Of a stretch of 64,000 bases of DNA, positions 32,325-43,964 are shown in pieces. The notes beneath the pieces were generated by a model. That model did not search any database and was not told the origin of the DNA. It saw nothing but the letters and a program-made list of their open reading frames with translations. The translations under genes were made by a program, and so were the position numbers. The stretch covers positions 186,001 through 250,000 of the forward strand of contig CAZGIF010000002.1 in NCBI GenBank assembly GCA_964526045.1, read 5' to 3'. This DNA comes from CAZGIF01 sp964526045. GTDB taxonomy: Bacteria; Patescibacteriota; Gracilibacteria; Absconditabacterales; Absconditicoccaceae. Within the stretch, counting starts at the first letter, position 1. Each line of letters begins with the position of its first letter.

Positions 32325-33977
32325 TTATAAAAATAGTCAGATCGTTTCCAAATGATGTGTTTGTGGAAACATATCGATGGGTTGAAGTGTTGTGAGTTTT
32401 CGTCCTCATTCAATCAAAAGATCAGCATCTCTTCTCATCGTCACTGGATTACAAGAAATATATAAGAGTTTGCATTGATGTTGTTGTTTGAGTGTGTTGA
32501 GGAACTTTATAACGTTTTTGTGGAGTCCGTCTCTTGGTGGATCAACAACAATTGTTTGTACTGTTGTGAGTGCTTGTTGGATGCGAGGATCGCTATGAAC
32601 CAACTCTTCTGCTTTTCCTGCTACAAAATATGTCTGATCTTGCACTGCGTTGATTTTGGCGTTATATTGAGCATCAATAATTGCTTCTGGAACAATCTCT
32701 ATTCCAATAATTTGATCTGCTTTGTTGAGTTTGAGCATACTTATTCAGATACTTCCCGTTCCACAATATATATCAAACATCACTCATCAACTTTTTCATA
32801 GAATTGAAGCTGCTTGTGCAAAAAGCATTTCTGCAGCACGTGTATTTGTTTGAAAAAACGAAAATGGAGATATTCTAAATTTTGCTACTTTGGGTCAAGA
32901 ATCTTTGACTGACTGCTGTTTTTGTTGTGTGGTTTGTTGGGCTTTTGCTTGTCAATCTTCCATAATATACGACACGTGTGTGTTGTCTTGTTGCTCTAGA
33001 GACATATTGGTATGAGCTGAGTCTCAAAATTCCAAATGTTCATACATATATCAATCTCATCGTAAATTCCGTGTTGTTGTATCTTGTCACCTTACAATAT
33101 CTGCAAGTCAGTTATTGGTCGTAATACAAAAACTTGTCACAAGTTTTTTTAAGTCTTTGTGTGACAAAAATATATCTTGTAGTTCTTTTCGAAGTGTCTG
33201 TGCTATAGGTGTTGTAAGTTGTTTGTCTGCAATGACGAGATTGATCAACATATGTCAGGTGTTTTTTCCATGTCTAATTACCAAATGACGAAAAAATCAT
33301 TCATGTGTTTTTTGGTCATGAACTGGGAGTCACGATTCTTTACAAAGCTGTTTGATTGTTTCGAATACTGTGTGCATATCATCATCAATAAGGTGACAAC
33401 GTTCAACATCAACGACTTTACTAAAAAATCATTGTTTATGAAATCCCATTTGTCGATGGTTATTTTGTGGGTGTTCTCAACCACTAATATATTTTCCAAA
33501 ACTAAATTCGATTTTGTTTCTATAATAATATGCATCTGGAGCGAGGAGCATATCATGCATATGTACGTTGTGTATATAAGGCGCGTTTTCTCGAATGTTT
33601 TCAAATAGTCACATTTTGATTGCCCCTTGGTGTCATTCACTTAGTATTTGTCGTTTGCATCAACCACATCATGTTGTTGGTTCTTGTTCTGGTTGTTCAT
33701 GTACGAGCGGATTGTTATAATGCGCACATGCTGGTTTTTGTAGTTCAGGAAATGTTTCAAAAATAGTCTCATCGATTTTTTGTCATTTATATGCAGTGAT
33801 TGCAATGAGTTTTGCTTGAATAAAGTCTTTTCTTTTTTTGATTATACAACAAGTGACAGTAGCATGAGGTATGACAGATCCAGAAATTAATAGTTTTTTA
33901 CCGTTGGGTAATGTCGCAATTCATACTCATTTATATCAAATATTTTCTATTTCTATATTTTTGAAAAATTGTGCCAT
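32325..33977 (-). CDS. TrmA/RlmD-family 23S rRNA (uracil-5-)-methyltransferase
   Basis: The product is 550 aa, somewhat long. N-terminal TRAM-like part; an Fe-S cluster set with Cys in KPACAHYNN and TTGCGGCKRQI; then FRISPFSFFQTNTRAAEML, SAM loop FDIYCGTGSIGI, GIEIVPEAI, VVDPPRDGL and the catalytic Cys in LLYISCNPVTMRRD. It methylates C5 of a uracil in 23S rRNA or tRNA; which one cannot be told. Ends with DMFPQTHHLETIGLFL, a typical family tail. ATG at 33977 gives MAQFFKNIEIEN. Confidence 0.93.
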
Positions 33978-34241
33978 AAGCTCCTTCTTGAGAATAAAGT
34001 ATGTGAACATCTTTTGTATGACAATATATTTTATGCAACAGGTTGCAAGTCGGTGTTGATTGCAGAATATATTCAGTTTTTTTTATACAAATAAGACAAT
34101 ATTTTTTGCTTTTTTTATAAAAAGAGTATATACTATATATGGTTTTTCTATATATCTGTTGTGTTTTCTTTTGTAGACAACATTGTTCTGTGTTCATTTT
34201 TGATATATAGTTACAAGGTCCTTTTATATATACAAAAAATT

Positions 34242-35828
34242 ATGAAATATATTGTTTCCATACTATGGAGTGGAATTATACTGAGTATTGCTTTTTTATG
34301 AAGCGTTACATACTGACAACAAGCCTACAACTTTGTGTGACTTGATACTGAAGCACTGAGAGATTACTTTTCACCAATACATTTTACTGTTGGGTGAAAT
34401 GAGTTTGGATGATGATTTTTTTGGCTCAATACTGAACCTGCAAATGTTACTATTACCGCAAATAATGGTTCTGTAACATGTAGAAGACAAATAAGATGAT
34501 ATTATTATAATCCATCAAGATGAAATAGATTACGACCTTTGGATAACAAAACACTTCAAGAGCTTCAAGCACAAGATCCATCGTACAATAACTTAACTCT
34601 GGATGGGTGATTGTATACAAACTGTAGTGGTATACACAATAGTGTGTATGCTAGATATGGTCAATTACAATTTAATCGAAAATGAGATATAAGCTACCTT
34701 TTGGCATGAATCGAGTTTGATATAGTAAACCGTAAGTATGAACCTAGGTTGCAACAGTCTTTTGAGTCTTTTGACAATAAAACAGCTCTTGGATTTATTT
34801 ATGATACGCGTTGAGGTATTTGATTTGTATGAGGAGCTGCAACAATGAGTTCTTGTTATGGTGATGTTGCTGTTGCTACAGCGGGTTGAGGTTCGATAAA
34901 TGATTTGTATGAATATAATGCTGATTGAGATATTGTCTTTACAAATAATGCAAGTTGTACTGTCACTCCGTGAGCATCATGAACTGCACTTGCTCAAATG
35001 ATGAGTAATATCAGCATCCAATGAAATATCGCACTTTCAAAAGCGTATGATAATCAAGATAAACAATCTGTCCATTGAAATTTTGGTCAGAAATCATTGT
35101 TACAAAATGCTAATGTCTCTTTGTGAACTGTGATGCAACAAGTCCAACCTGTTGTACAGTCAGTATGTAGAGGAAAGTGGTTAACGTCAGAAGTAAATCT
35201 TAGCACTAGTGATGATGTTGTTTGTATTGATTTTGGCACATATGCAGATGATAATCTTATGAGAATAGATACGAGCGCTACTATTGGTACGTATAACAAA
35301 AAAACTATTATAGTTCGCAATGGAAATGTCTTATTACAATGATCTATGGATCCTACTGCACATATCAATATTGTTATAGATAATGGTAATTTGTTGTTTG
35401 ATCAAGGTGGAACTGCGTTACAATGAATCGATGCAGAGTGATATCCAACGTCTGTTATGGGTGATACTGTAGCTAATGGTCTTATGTATAGAGGTAACTT
35501 TATTGTCAAAGGATTGATGTTATGATTTGATTCTACAAGAACCCCAGATATTTGAAATTTCAACAAAAGAGTGTATCTATATGGAACCGTTGCAAGTTTA
35601 AGTACTCCTGTTGCTGCCAATGAGTTTAGAATAAAACAAGTAGAAGAACTAACTGCTAGCAAAGATTATGTGAGTTTGATCAATATCCAAGATGTTTTTG
35701 TACGATCATGTAATGCTGTGAGTGGTGTTTGAACAGACTGAACGTCTTGTAACAATCCAAATGATAAACATCCGTTTAGTGCTGTTGTGTTTACTGATGT
35801 CTTTTTTGACAATCCATTACTCAAATAA
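34242..35828 (+). CDS. Secreted cell-surface protein of the CPR type
   Basis: The product is 528 aa. Signal or anchor helix at 1-22 (YIVSILWSGIILSIAFLGS). The rest is beta-rich, with Asn/Thr/Gly/Tyr. VTITANNGSVTCRRQIRGYY followed by YNPSRGNRLRPLD is a motif I have seen in surface proteins of Candidate Phyla Radiation bacteria. About eight Cys could form disulfides. Ends CNNPNDKHPFSAVVFTDVFF. Probably extracellular; function unknown. Own terminator at 35862-35890. Confidence 0.8.
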
Positions 35829-35861
35829 CTCACTTCTTATACTTTCGTATAGATTTGTTTA

Positions 35862-35890
35862 CTCCGCCTTGTATAAAGGCGGTTTTTTTT
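35862..35890 (+). terminator. Rho-independent terminator of surface-protein gene
   Basis: CCGCCTT, 5-nt loop, AAGGCGG, then eight Ts, 35 nt after the stop. Confidence 0.9.
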
Positions 35891-35927
35891 GTAACATAGA
35901 GATGTATTTTTAGTTGAATTATGTATC

Positions 35928-36587
35928 ATGACCAAAAATCGTGTAATTGAAGTAACCGAAGTAGAGGATGGATATGATCGTCTTGCAAAATCACATCATA
36001 CCTATCATGACCGTCTTGATAGCTTTGAGAAGTGACAGTTTCAAAAATATCTACCGAGAGTTTTTGATAACCTTGTGGTTGTTGATTTGTGAGCAGGAGA
36101 CGGAAGAATGTACAAACGATTTGCCGAGACAAACCTTGCTCGCTATGATGCTGTTGATGTTTCCAAAAACATGCTTGCCAAGCATCCATCCCACCCTTGT
36201 GTCCGCAAAATACATTACAATCTAGATAAAGATGAAGATACCGAAGATACTGCGTGGCCTATGAAAGATGCGACATATGATGTTGCAGTATGTTTTTTTA
36301 CACTTGAGTATATAAAAGATCTTTCGTACTTTTTCGCTCAAACACATCGTATACTCAAACCATGATCTAGATTGATTTTGGGGTATTTTTTGCAAAGGCG
36401 CCATATGATTTTTGACCATGCTGCTACACAATTTAAAATAGAAACGCAAACTCACAAATTTGAGGATATACTTGCCAGCTGTCAGGATGCTCTTTTTGAT
36501 GTACATGTAGAGGAAATTTTCGAAAAACAGTCGTTTGATAAGCAAACGCATATTTGATGGATTCTTGTGTGTGACAAATCTAACTAA
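35928..36587 (+). CDS. SAM-dependent methyltransferase
   Basis: The product is 219 aa, class I fold: VVVDLGAGDGRMYKRFAET (SAM loop, first Gly TGA), YDAVDVSKNMLAKH, MKDATYDVAVCFFTLEYIKD, RILKPGSRLILGY. Substrate unknown. Start ATG at 35928 (MTKNRVIEV) fits the spacing to the terminator; an ATG 7 nt upstream is in another frame. First of a three-gene run with an aldo/keto reductase and a nucleoside-phosphorylase-like gene. Confidence 0.9.
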
Positions 36588-36608
36588 TTTATACTATATT
36601 TATACAAA

Positions 36609-37424
36609 ATGTTATCAAAAAGTACCATGGCGCCAGTAGGCCTATGAACTCGAAAGATCACATGACAATCGTGTATTGATGTGTGTACAATGGCATTAGA
36701 TATGTGATATCGTAGTATTGATACTGCTTTTATCTACAACAACGAAAAAGAAGTCTGACAGGCAATTGCGAATAGTTCAGTTTCTAGAGAAGATTTGTTT
36801 GTGACAACCAAAATCCGAATTGATAGTTTTGGAGATGCTACACAATCTGCTGTAGAAACGAGTTTACACAATCTGTGATTAGATTATCTTGATCTTGTAT
36901 TGTTACATCGACCTACAAATATAGATGAACATCATCGTACACTAGATATTTTGTTACAATTACAATCACAACAAAAAATCAGACATATGTGAGTGAGTAA
37001 TTTCACAACCTCACAACTTGAAGATGCAATTGAATACACAAATGGAGCTATCTATACAAATCAAGTAGAGTATCATGTGTTTTTGGATCAACAAAAAATG
37101 CGTGATGTCTGAACAAAACACAACGTTATACTCACAGCATATTCGCCTTTGGCGCATGGGCATATCTTCCACCCAACGTATCAAGAAACATTCCAGTCTC
37201 TTGGTCAAAAATACAAGGCAACAATAGCTCAAATCGCAATAGCACGGTTGCTATCGCAACAACATGTCTGTTGTATCCCAAAAGGATCATCACGCGAACA
37301 TCTAGAACAAAACTTCGCTGCGCAAGATATTGTTTTGTCTCCAGAAGATATAGCAATATTGAACGATTTGCCAAAATCATACCGTTATTGTAATCCACCA
37401 TTTGCTCCACAACGAGATACATAA
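36609..37424 (+). CDS. Aldo/keto reductase
   Basis: The product is 271 aa. The catalytic Asp-Tyr-Lys-His set is complete: YRSIDTAFIYNNEKEVG (Asp, Tyr), LFVTTKIR (Lys), LDLVLLHRP (His). IRHMGVSNFTTSQL, NQVEYHVFL, ILTAYSPLAHG and the NADPH-binding IPKGSSREHLEQN follow in order. Reduces carbonyl compounds with NADPH. Its stop overlaps the next ATG (TAATG). Confidence 0.94.
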
Positions 37425-38209
37425 TGCATATTCTCTACGTCTTTGCTCTGCCTGGCGAGCAACAAATTCTACAAAACGTCTTGCGTCACTCCAAACCTGA
37501 ATCTAGTCAGGTTCAATTTTTGTGTGTATGAAAATGACCAGATGCTATGATGGTGAGGTTGACTCGTTTTTTGTCGACTCTAGAGGTGTTGCCAGATGTG
37601 ATTGTCAATATCTGAGTGTGTGGTTATATTTCTACTCAGTTAGAAGTGCCAGTCTGATGTATACAAATTCAAACTATTCGCCAACTCTACACCAACAAAG
37701 AGATTGTTGTGCCATATCGTGCATCTTTTGCAAAAACTGGTCATTGCATTACATCTCCACACGTAGTGTTTGACGCTGAGTTACTCTCTAGTTATACTAT
37801 GTGAGATTTTTCGTGTATCGATATGGAAGCCTACGCATGTGCCTATATTGCACAACAATTTGCTATTCCATATTGTATTTTGAAAGTACCAGTCGATCGC
37901 ATCTGACAAGAAACTCATGATTTTGATATTAAACAGTCGTTGGATATGTTAGCACATTGAGCAAATCGATCAGATTTGTGATGATTTTTGTCTACACATT
38001 ATCAACCAGTTCAAAATCTTGGTACAACAATTGCCACTCACTATGCATGAATTTTGGAGAAATTACATTTTACACACCAACAAAAGCGTCTTTTTTTGTA
38101 TGAAGTACAAAAAAGATTTGTGCTGACTGGAACGTATGTTGAGATAGATATTGATGATGCAACTACATCCAAAGATGTTATTAAGTATCTTCGTTGATTA
38201 GAGGAGTAG
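37424..38209 (+). CDS. Nucleoside phosphorylase / MTA-SAH nucleosidase-like protein
   Basis: The product is 261 aa. VIVNIGVCGYISTQ matches the phosphate/ribose loop of the PNP/MTAN fold, and DFSCIDMEAYACAYIAQQF is the MEAY ribose-binding motif, followed by IPYCILKVPVDRIGQETH with the catalytic Asp region. Probably cleaves or salvages a purine nucleoside or adenosine thioether. Translation coupled to the aldo/keto reductase. Its 3' end overlaps the convergent gene at 38181 by 29 bp. Confidence 0.82.
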
Positions 38210-38699
38210 GGTTAATTAGATTTTCTATTGTTGGTACTATTTGTTCTGATTGAACTTCTATTGGGTTTGTAATATCGCTTATTTTAGCTGATTTGTTTTT
38301 GTTATACGTATTGTATATTTTTTCTAGTTTTTCGTTTATTGACTTTATTTTTTGTATTTTTTCTTCATTAGCTTCTGATATCTGAAAGGTTTGGTATAAA
38401 AAATTTATTCCGTGTGATATTCTATCTCGAGTTATAGTTAGATTTTTAGTTAAATCATTGTCAAAAATTGTGATAATATCATGTATTAAATTATCTATAT
38501 GTTTTTGTATTTTTTGTTGTTCTAGAGTATTTTGTAGCTTACTTGTATCCAAAATACAATTAAGATGGAGTTTTTTTATTTTATCTGTTATTTCTTGATA
38601 CTTTTCTATTTCCGCACCGAATTTATTCTTTAATGCTACTTCTTCTGTTATCAGACGTATGTGTTGTGTTGCAGGTATCATTGATTGCGCTGTAGACAA
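38181..38699 (-). CDS. Hypothetical coiled-coil protein
   Basis: The product is 172 aa if TTG at 38699 is the start; the first ATG is six codons later. Wholly helical with heptad-like pattern (ALKNKFGAEIEKYQEITDKI; EEKIQKIKSINEKLEKIYN), no signal, Pro/Asn/Glu-rich tail. It contains no in-frame TGA and only two glycines, unlike most neighbours. No family recognised. Confidence 0.65.
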   Translation of the reverse strand: MSTAQSMIPATQHIRLITEEVALKNKFGAEIEKYQEITDKIKKLHLNCILDTSKLQNTLEQQKIQKHIDNLIHDIITIFDNDLTKNLTITRDRISHGINFLYQTFQISEANEEKIQKIKSINEKLEKIYNTYNKNKSAKISDITNPIEVQSEQIVPTIENLINPTPLINEDT

Positions 38700-38797
38700 A
38701 ATATTTGCTTAATATTTAAAAAGCGTAATACGCTATTGTCGTTGTTTTGAGTATAGGTTTTTGTATACATAAAACAAGATTTATCACTCAAAAAGTT

Positions 38798-39775
38798 ATG
38801 TTGTTGTATATCGAAGAAGCTATCAAAGATCATCCTAGAACTCACAAAGTGTGTTCGTTTTTTCCTAATGCAACGAAAATCTATATACAACATTACAAAA
38901 ATGTCTTCGACCAAACGTTGCACGGTGGTGCATCTACTCAAATGACGCGAATCCTCGCAAAACTTACAGGAAATGCAATAATGTCAGCTCCTAAGTGATA
39001 CGGTCATACCAGTCAGTGATTCTTTTTTAAGACAACACTCAATTGCTTATTTGATTGTTCATATTGTTACCTCAAAGGTGCTTTCAAAAATGATATTCCT
39101 GTGCATTTTGTCAATTATGATGATATTCAGAGCCAAATCGATAGTGCAATCACTACATTTAGACAAAAAAATCCATCTGACACGATGCGACGGTATGCGA
39201 GTGATTGGTCTGATACACAGTGATTTGATCGTTTTTTGGATTGGAACAGTGAGTTTTTTCCATTTTTTGGACAATATCAAAACGTCATGGTAGAAACTCG
39301 TACCAAATCTGCAGACATTTCGTCTCTCTTGGCGGGGCAAGATGTCCCGTCTCATGTTGAAGTTGCAGTCTCTCTCAACCCACAAACTCTTATCGCAAAT
39401 TACGAAAAATGAACAGCAACTTTGGATCAGAGAATTGCAAATATCAATGCTTTGTTGGATCGTGGTTGGAAAGTTGGTTTGCGTTTTATGCCACTGTTGC
39501 CAGTTGATAATTTTCTATCAATATATGAACAATTTTTGCAAGATCTTAGCAAAAAAATAGATCTTTCAAAGATCTATTCTCATTTTGCCTGAGGTTTGTT
39601 GTTTACCAAAGACGATTACAAACGTATGCTTATCAAAGAACCAAAACTTGACGTTTTGTATCGTCTCCATGATGCCTGAGATGGTTTTGTCAGAGAAAAA
39701 GACGCTATCAGACAGCAGTTTTACGATCTCTTTGAGAAATACATTCCAAGCTGTAGTGTGTGTATGGATGGGTAG
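38798..39775 (+). CDS. Spore-photoproduct-lyase-like radical SAM protein
   Basis: The product is 325 aa. CLFDCSYCYLKGAFKN is the CxxxCxxC cluster of radical SAM enzymes in the SplB form; it is preceded by NATKIYIQHYKNVF and GYGHTSQGFFFKTTLN and followed by VHFVNYDDI and VEVAVSLNPQTL. SplB repairs the UV thymine dimer of spore DNA; non-spore-formers carry relatives of unknown use. ATG at 38798 chosen; an in-frame TTG at 38747 would add 17 aa. The last residues are PSCSVCMDG. Confidence 0.88.
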
Positions 39776-39785
39776 GGGGTTATTT

Positions 39786-40781
39786 TCAGTTCATCTTGTC
39801 AAGAATTTGCCCAAACAGCATCCTTAGAACTCCACCTCTAAAGTTGTTATCTTTTATGAAAAAATCTAGATTAGTCTTAATAAAATTCACGTTTATACTG
39901 TATGTTTCCCCATATGAATATAATATTTTCATTGCCTCAAACCTTTTTTCACGATCATTTACCATTTCAGTAAATCTTTCAATTGTCATATGTGGAATTT
40001 TTGTATTTCACTCATGTTTTTCTATGAAACAAGCTATTTTGATTCTATCTTTAAATGCTGATAGTTTTATATTTTGTTGTCATTCAATTTCATCTTTTAT
40101 TTTATTGATACGATCTATATATGTACTATGTTTACTTACTGCATCAAGTATATCAAAAAGCTCTTCTTGGTTTTCATCTTTTATTACATTGTCAATTTTT
40201 AGTAGTATGTCATCAATATTGGTTGGTATATCTATATTTCTTTGTATTGGTTGTCATGATGTGACTTGTTTTTCAAGTTCTGCTATGCGTTGTGATTGGT
40301 TAGCTATATAGTTTGCTTGTTGGCTCACTTTTGCTTCTAATTTCATTTTTTCTTGTTCAAGCATTGAAATTTTTTGATTTTCTGTTTTTCATGAAAGTTG
40401 ATCTTCTAGTTGTCTTATTCTTTCCCCTTGTTTTCTAAGAACCTCCATTGGGTCGTTTCAATCGAGTCATGTATATAATTCTCATTTTGTTTTTGTATCA
40501 AGATATTTTTTATACGATATACCATTTTCCAAATTGTTAATTATATCTACTATATCATCGTAAAGTATATATGCTGGTTCTCAATGTATAAATCTTTGTT
40601 TAATTTCTGCTATCTTTATACTTCGTCAAAGTTGTAGTATGTAATCCGTTCAAATGAGTTTTAGCGTCTCAAAAACAATATGTATATTATTTCTGTTAAA
40701 TTCGTAACGTGCTTTTTCTAGTAATTTTTTTTCTCCTTGTGTAATTTCTCTAGCTTTACCACTTGGGTCTTCATGTACCAT
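39786..40781 (-). CDS. Hypothetical coiled-coil protein
   Basis: The product is 331 aa. N-terminal helical part (FNRNNIHIVFETLKLIG), then PMEVLRKQGERIRQLEDQL and a long coiled coil (MLEQEKMKLEAKVSQQANYI), then a helical C-terminal domain with FTEMVNDREKRFEAMKIL. No signal or membrane helix. Promoter TTGACA-16-TACAAT at 40813-40840. Converges on the SplB-like gene with 10 bp between stops. No family recognised. Confidence 0.7.
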
Positions 40782-40812
40782 GTTTTTTATAAAAAATAAA
40801 TTATTTAAATAT

Positions 40813-40840
40813 ATTGTATGTTTATTTTTGTATATGTCAA
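40813..40840 (-). promoter_or_regulatory. Promoter of coiled-coil gene 39786-40781
   Basis: Minus strand TTGACA, 16 nt, TACAAT, 32 nt before the ATG. Confidence 0.6.
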
Positions 40841-40935
40841 TTTTTTGTTTTGGTTTATCTTGCCTGTTTTCTTCTTGTTAATTTTTGCTATATAAATATA
40901 TTATTTTTACATTTTTTATTACTTACATAATATCT

Positions 40936-41469
40936 ATGGATTTGCTCTCAATACTAAAAAACACGCTCAATAACAATAGTGTTTCCGAAAAGTTAGCTAA
41001 TCCGTCAGTTTCTACTGTTCCCAATGACAAGCAGGCAATCCAAAATATTATGGATACTGTAATACCCTTGTTTACTGATCAAATAAAAAAAAATACGTCT
41101 GACACGTCTGGACTTACGAATTTGTTATGAGCGTTAGCCAAAGATCATGGAGGTGCACTTTTGGACAAGGACGTTCTTAACGAATCAGCTATACAACAAG
41201 ATTGACAAAAAATACTTGAGCATGTTTTTGGATGAAAACAACAAGAAGTTATTGAACAAGTCTCTCAAGCAACAAAACAAGACAAAAGCATTGTGTCATC
41301 TGTAGTGGATATGTTAGCTCCATTTGTGCTTGATAGTCTTTGATCAAGTATGACTGATACGTCAGGTAACTCTTTTATCAAACTTGCATCGTCATTTCTT
41401 GATTCGAACAAAGATTGAAAAATTTCTGATGATTTGCTCGCATTGTGAAAAAAGTTTTTCTCTAGATAA
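40936..41469 (+). CDS. DUF937 family protein
   Basis: The product is 177 aa. MDLLSILKNTL at the start, AIQNIMDTVIPLFTDQIKKN, GLTNLLGALAKDHGGALLDK, then GQKILEHVFGGKQQEVIEQV and IVSSVVDMLAPFVLDSLGS: the full DUF937/YidB-like layout of unknown function. Near the C-terminus FLDSNKDGKISDDLLALG looks like an EF-hand-type calcium loop. ATG at 40936 preferred over an in-frame upstream ATG that would add a hydrophobic stretch. Confidence 0.85.
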
Positions 41470-41522
41470 AAAGATCTAAAACACTATAATAATACTACAA
41501 TTTTTTATATTTTATAATACAT

Positions 41523-42470
41523 ATGACTAAATTATTAAAACAAGGTATTTTGTGAATGTTTTTCTTCCTTTCTCTTTTTGTTATGTGATGTAGTACAACA
41601 ACTACTGATACGACAGAAGATATGGATATGGACATGACTGGCACAATAGAAACATCAGATACCACTGATGGTGATGATACTACCGATGTTGAAACACAGG
41701 GAGCAGAAACAACAATGATGGATCATGGAGATGATACAGGCAAAGTTACTCTGTGAGATTCTCCTCGTCATCAAGAACGAGTAGAGATTGATAATAATGG
41801 GAAAACTCTGTACAGTTGGATTGTGTATCCAGAAACATCTGAACCTGCTCCAGTAGTACTTGTTATCCACGAAAATAAATGACTTACTGATCGAGTACGT
41901 CAAATGGCAGACGATATTGCAGCTGAATGATACATCGCTATTGCTCCAGATTTGCTTTCTAGTTATTCAGATGAATATACAAGAACAACAGATTTTGCAA
42001 CACCAGATGATGCGACACAAGCACTGTATGCTCTAGATCAAACACAAGTCACAAGTGATATGCAAGCAGTATACGACTATGCTCAAACTCTTCCTGCCGC
42101 AAATGGTAAAACTGTTTCTGCTGGATTTTGTCGAGGATGATCACAAGCATTTGAGTATGCAATTGCAAATCCTGAATTAGAAAAATCATATGTTTTCTAC
42201 GGTACGGCTCCTGCATCTTGAGAAGTATATGCTGATTTGCAAGTTCCTATTGTAGCATTTTATGCGTGAGATGATGAGAGAGTAAACTCAACAATTCCTC
42301 AAACAGAAGAATTCATGTCTCAAAACAATAACACGTATGAATATGAAATGTATCCTTGAGCTGGTCATGCATTCATGAGAAATGGAGTAATGCCAGATGC
42401 TTCACAACCAAATATTGATGCAAGAACAAAAGCATTTGAACGTCTAATAAACGACCTAAAAGATCTATAA
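41523..42470 (+). CDS. Dienelactone-hydrolase-family lipoprotein
   Basis: The product is 315 aa. Signal peptide with lipobox FVMGC (its Gly is TGA), then an acidic Thr/Asp-rich linker. Alpha/beta hydrolase of DLH type: PVVLVIHENKGLTDRVRQMA, YIAIAPDLLS, SAGFCRGGSQAFEYA (nucleophile Cys), VAFYAGDDERV (Asp), YPGAGHAFMRNG (His). Catalytic triad Cys-Asp-His complete. Likely hydrolyses an ester or lactone outside the membrane. Own terminator. Confidence 0.92.
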
Positions 42471-42498
42471 TCTTTTTCTCTACATACTTAAAAATCAA

Positions 42499-42534
42499 AA
42501 AAGAACACTGACTGCCTGTCAGTGTTCTTTTTTT
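42499..42534 (+). terminator. Rho-independent terminator of DLH lipoprotein gene
   Basis: AAGAACACTGAC, 4-nt loop, GTCAGTGTTCTT (12-bp stem), followed by a T-run. Confidence 0.9.
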
Positions 42535-42593
42535 ATATTGTTGTTTTTTCTGCAAAGTTAGTGATAAGGTATCTGGAGGTAAGGATTTTTTAG

Positions 42594-43499
42594 TTATTTG
42601 CTATTTTTTATTGATTCAAAACGTATTTTTTCTTCCTTAGTAAGGCTTGCAACAAATCTTTCTGTTAAGTAGAAATGATCATTATTTATTATTTTTATGC
42701 TTATTGTTTTAAATTGTTCATTTGTAATTCTTTTTTTTACGCCTTCTACTATAAAGAAATCTTTTACATCGCTTGCTGGTCTTACTTCAACTATTTTTTG
42801 TATAAGGCTATGAAATTGCTGATCACTTATTTTGTTTTGAAAGGATTTGTGCTTAATTATGTCAAGAATTACAGAGTCGCGATTTTCATTATCACTTTCA
42901 TTATCTGTTATACATTTTATTACGTCTCTAAACAGTGTATTACTGATCGTATCCAACATGTTTCTTTCATCTCTAAAAAAGAGCTCTATGTCAGTATTTC
43001 CCGTTTTACTTTGTAGCATCTTTTTTATAAGAGATTCAAGTTCAGAGGAATTTAGTGGTGTGACTTCATTTAAAGTAGTAATAAATACATAAAAGCTTGT
43101 TTTTTGAATATCAATCGTATCTATTGCTTTGTTTTTAAGTTCTTGTTTTTCATGGTCTGTCATACCCAAATCAGCATTATTGGCTAATGAAATAAAACTA
43201 ACTAGATCTTGACCTACTCAAACTTTTTTCATATTTGTAAGTATTATTTGAAATTCATCTTTTGATAATTTTATTTTCTTACTATTAATGTCTCTCATAA
43301 AGTGTTTTATTCTTCCTCAACTTTTTGTATCTGCAGTAGCGTCAAATCGTTTCTTAAAAAGAGGACTATTTTTTTGTAAGCCATGCGTAGATATATCATG
43401 ACGTAAGTTATCGTAAAAATCTTCTAATTTTTCTTCAGACATTTTGTTGTTGTGTGGTCATTCTTTTCCACTGTTTGGTCTTGTGTCTTCTATACCCAT
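42594..43499 (-). CDS. Hypothetical helical protein
   Basis: The product is 301 aa; no signal peptide. Entirely helical and charged, with repeat-like helices (EFQIILTNMKKVGVGQDLVS; QQFHSLIQKIVEVRPASDV; NEQFKTISIKIINNDHFYL), possibly an alpha-solenoid with units of about 40 residues. Few glycines. Strong promoter TTGACA-17-TATAAT at 43535-43563. No family recognised; resembles in style the helical part of the lipoprotein at 11409-14417. Confidence 0.7.
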
Positions 43500-43534
43500 G
43501 TATTAAAAATAAGTTAAAATATTATAACTATAGT

Positions 43535-43563
43535 ATTATATATAAAAATATAATATATGTCAA
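43535..43563 (-). promoter_or_regulatory. Consensus promoter of hypothetical helical protein
   Basis: Minus strand TTGACA, 17 nt, TATAAT; -10 ends 35 nt before the ATG at 43499. Confidence 0.75.
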
Positions 43564-43881
43564 TATTTTGTTTTCTATTATTCTGTAGAAAAAATGTTTT
43601 AGATGTTGATCCTTAGTTTTGTTGAATTATGTAGCCATTATGCGATATTTATTCATCTTTTGTGACAACGAATTGTTGGTCTTTTTGGTGAAAGAATAAC
43701 TTTGTTGTATGTCCAATGCTTGGTTTTGTTTGTAATGCAAAAATGTACGATGGTTTGACGCCATCTTAGATATATAGTGATACACGAATAGAAATTGGCA
43801 TGTCTGAGAGAAGTATGTACTATTTCTCAAAAAATAAGGAAATGAAAATTTCCTCTTGCAATTGTATCACAAAAACAATAT
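43564..43881. other. Spacer without a supported gene
   Basis: Between the promoter of the minus gene and the asnB leader. It holds overlapping ORFs of 60-80 codons on the minus strand, none with a convincing start, composition or family motif. It should contain the asnB promoter, which I could not place. Confidence 0.4.
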
Positions 43882-43950
43882 ATGTCATGTATGATACAAA
43901 AACACCAAACAAACAACAACAATAATAATGCACCTCACCTAGAGAGCTAA
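43882..43950 (+). CDS. asnB leader peptide with six consecutive Asn codons
   Basis: ATG to TAA, 22 aa: MSCMIQKHQTNNNNNN then APHLES. The six Asn codons are AAC AAC AAC AAT AAT AAT (43912-43929). A Rho-independent terminator starts 15 nt after the stop and asnB follows. This is the layout of ribosome-mediated attenuation: scarce Asn-tRNA would stall the ribosome on the Asn run and prevent the terminator; plentiful Asn would let the ribosome reach the stop and terminate transcription. Confidence 0.85.
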   Translation: MSCMIQKHQTNNNNNNAPHLES

Positions 43951-43964
43951 TTCGTTGTTGTTTC

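Noticed and set aside
33931..34197. 88-codon minus ORF, basic and Tyr-rich
   Set aside because: Overlaps the start of the rRNA methyltransferase in another frame; no similarity to anything seen.
43627..43830. 67-codon minus ORF
   Set aside because: No start context, no domain; alternative frames are equally open in this AT-rich spacer.
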